Source: Ramlibacter terrae (GTDB lineage Bacteria > Pseudomonadota > Gammaproteobacteria > Burkholderiales > Burkholderiaceae_C). Taken from it: a stretch of 64,000 nt of DNA. Position 1 is the stretch's first letter. Each line of letters begins with the position of its first letter. Below, one piece after another: positions 63,750 to 64,000 of the stretch. The notes beneath the pieces are model-generated. The model made no database searches. It saw nothing but the letters and a program-made list of their open reading frames with translations, and was not told the DNA's origin. Both the position numbers and the translations under genes were made by a program. The DNA lies in contig CP053418.1 in NCBI GenBank assembly GCA_013127575.1, forward strand, positions 4,092,001-4,156,000, read 5' to 3'.

Positions 63750-64000
63750 ATGAACGCACAGTCCACAGCCCGCGCGGAACCGGATCCCACCGCGATCCGG
63801 TGGCCACGCTGCCTGGCGGCATTCGCGTCCTGACGATCTCGCGGCCAGACCGGATGAACGCCCTTGATCCGGCCGCGTCCGCGGCGCTGCGCCAGACCCT
63901 CGCCGACGCGATGGAGGACCGTGCACTGCGGGCGCTTGTGCTGCACGGCGCCGGGCCGCATTTTTGCACCGGCTTCGACCTCAAGCACCAGCGCGTGCCC
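63750..64000 (+). CDS. Enoyl-CoA hydratase family protein, 3'-truncated and frameshifted
   Basis: This is the start of a crotonase-family enzyme cut by the window end. After one break near 63800 the sequence reads LTISRPDRMNALDP, then LVLHGAGPHFCTGFDLK, which is the first oxyanion-hole segment. It follows the SDR gene by 16 bases in the same operon, fitting hydration before 3-hydroxyacyl-CoA oxidation. Confidence 0.8.

Overview
The window looks like the chromosome of a high-GC betaproteobacterium of the order Burkholderiales, most likely Comamonadaceae (Ramlibacter/Variovorax-like). The reasons are the strong GC3 bias, seven Bug-type (tripartite tricarboxylate transporter) substrate-binding proteins, and the repertoire of CoA-ester catabolic genes. 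This placement is inference from gene content; no phylogeny was run. I find 57 protein genes. About 46 carry at least one single-base frameshift, usually in a G/C run, while the protein families stay complete on both sides of each break. I read this as uncorrected indel error in the assembly, so each entry gives the full gene span and the approximate break positions.

Region 1 (1-8.9 kb) holds a truncated class III CoA-transferase, a royal-jelly-protein-like propeller, an alpha/beta hydrolase overlapping an FMN reductase, a Bug protein divergent from an IclR regulator, an MFS permease, a small beta-propeller and a winged-helix protein. Region 2 (8.9-17.9 kb) is a sugar-acid locus. A minus-strand operon (GntR, DenD-like dehydrogenase, IlvD/Edd dehydratase) faces a plus-strand operon (ATPase, binding protein, two permeases, L-threonate-type dehydrogenase). 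A two-component system follows (17.9-20.3 kb). At 20.4-22.1 kb a 3' fragment of tRNA-Thr(TGT) lies beside a tyrosine-recombinase gene, which suggests an island boundary.

Region 3 (22.2-32.1 kb) is a tightly overlapped eight-gene minus-strand operon: Bug protein, HyuA, HyuB, PaiB-like flavoprotein, class II aldolase, D-2-hydroxyacid dehydrogenase, AtuA (DUF1446) and a small AtuA-associated protein. It faces a LysR gene across a perfect inverted-repeat operator. I know of no characterised pathway with this combination.

Region 4 (32.3-58.3 kb) is a set of mostly divergent transcription units for acid activation and breakdown through CoA esters: a single-chain biotin carboxylase, ADP-forming and AMP-forming acyl-CoA synthetases, enoyl-CoA hydratases, a Cys-less thiolase-like protein with a DUF35 protein and a MaoC hydratase, an acyl-CoA dehydrogenase, an ALDH, an epimerase, PrpB and PrpF homologues, and a TcuA-like flavoprotein with its own ETF. 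Five promoter regions between 37 and 55.3 kb each contain one GTATAC palindrome, which suggests a regulon, possibly of the GntR/FCD regulator at 55.3-56.0 kb. Region 5 (58.3-64 kb) holds an IclR gene, two acyl-CoA dehydrogenases, a CoA-transferase, an HSD10-like SDR and a truncated enoyl-CoA hydratase. The theme of regions 3-5 is uptake, activation and beta-oxidation-like or aldolytic breakdown of unknown, probably branched or polycarboxylic, organic acids.
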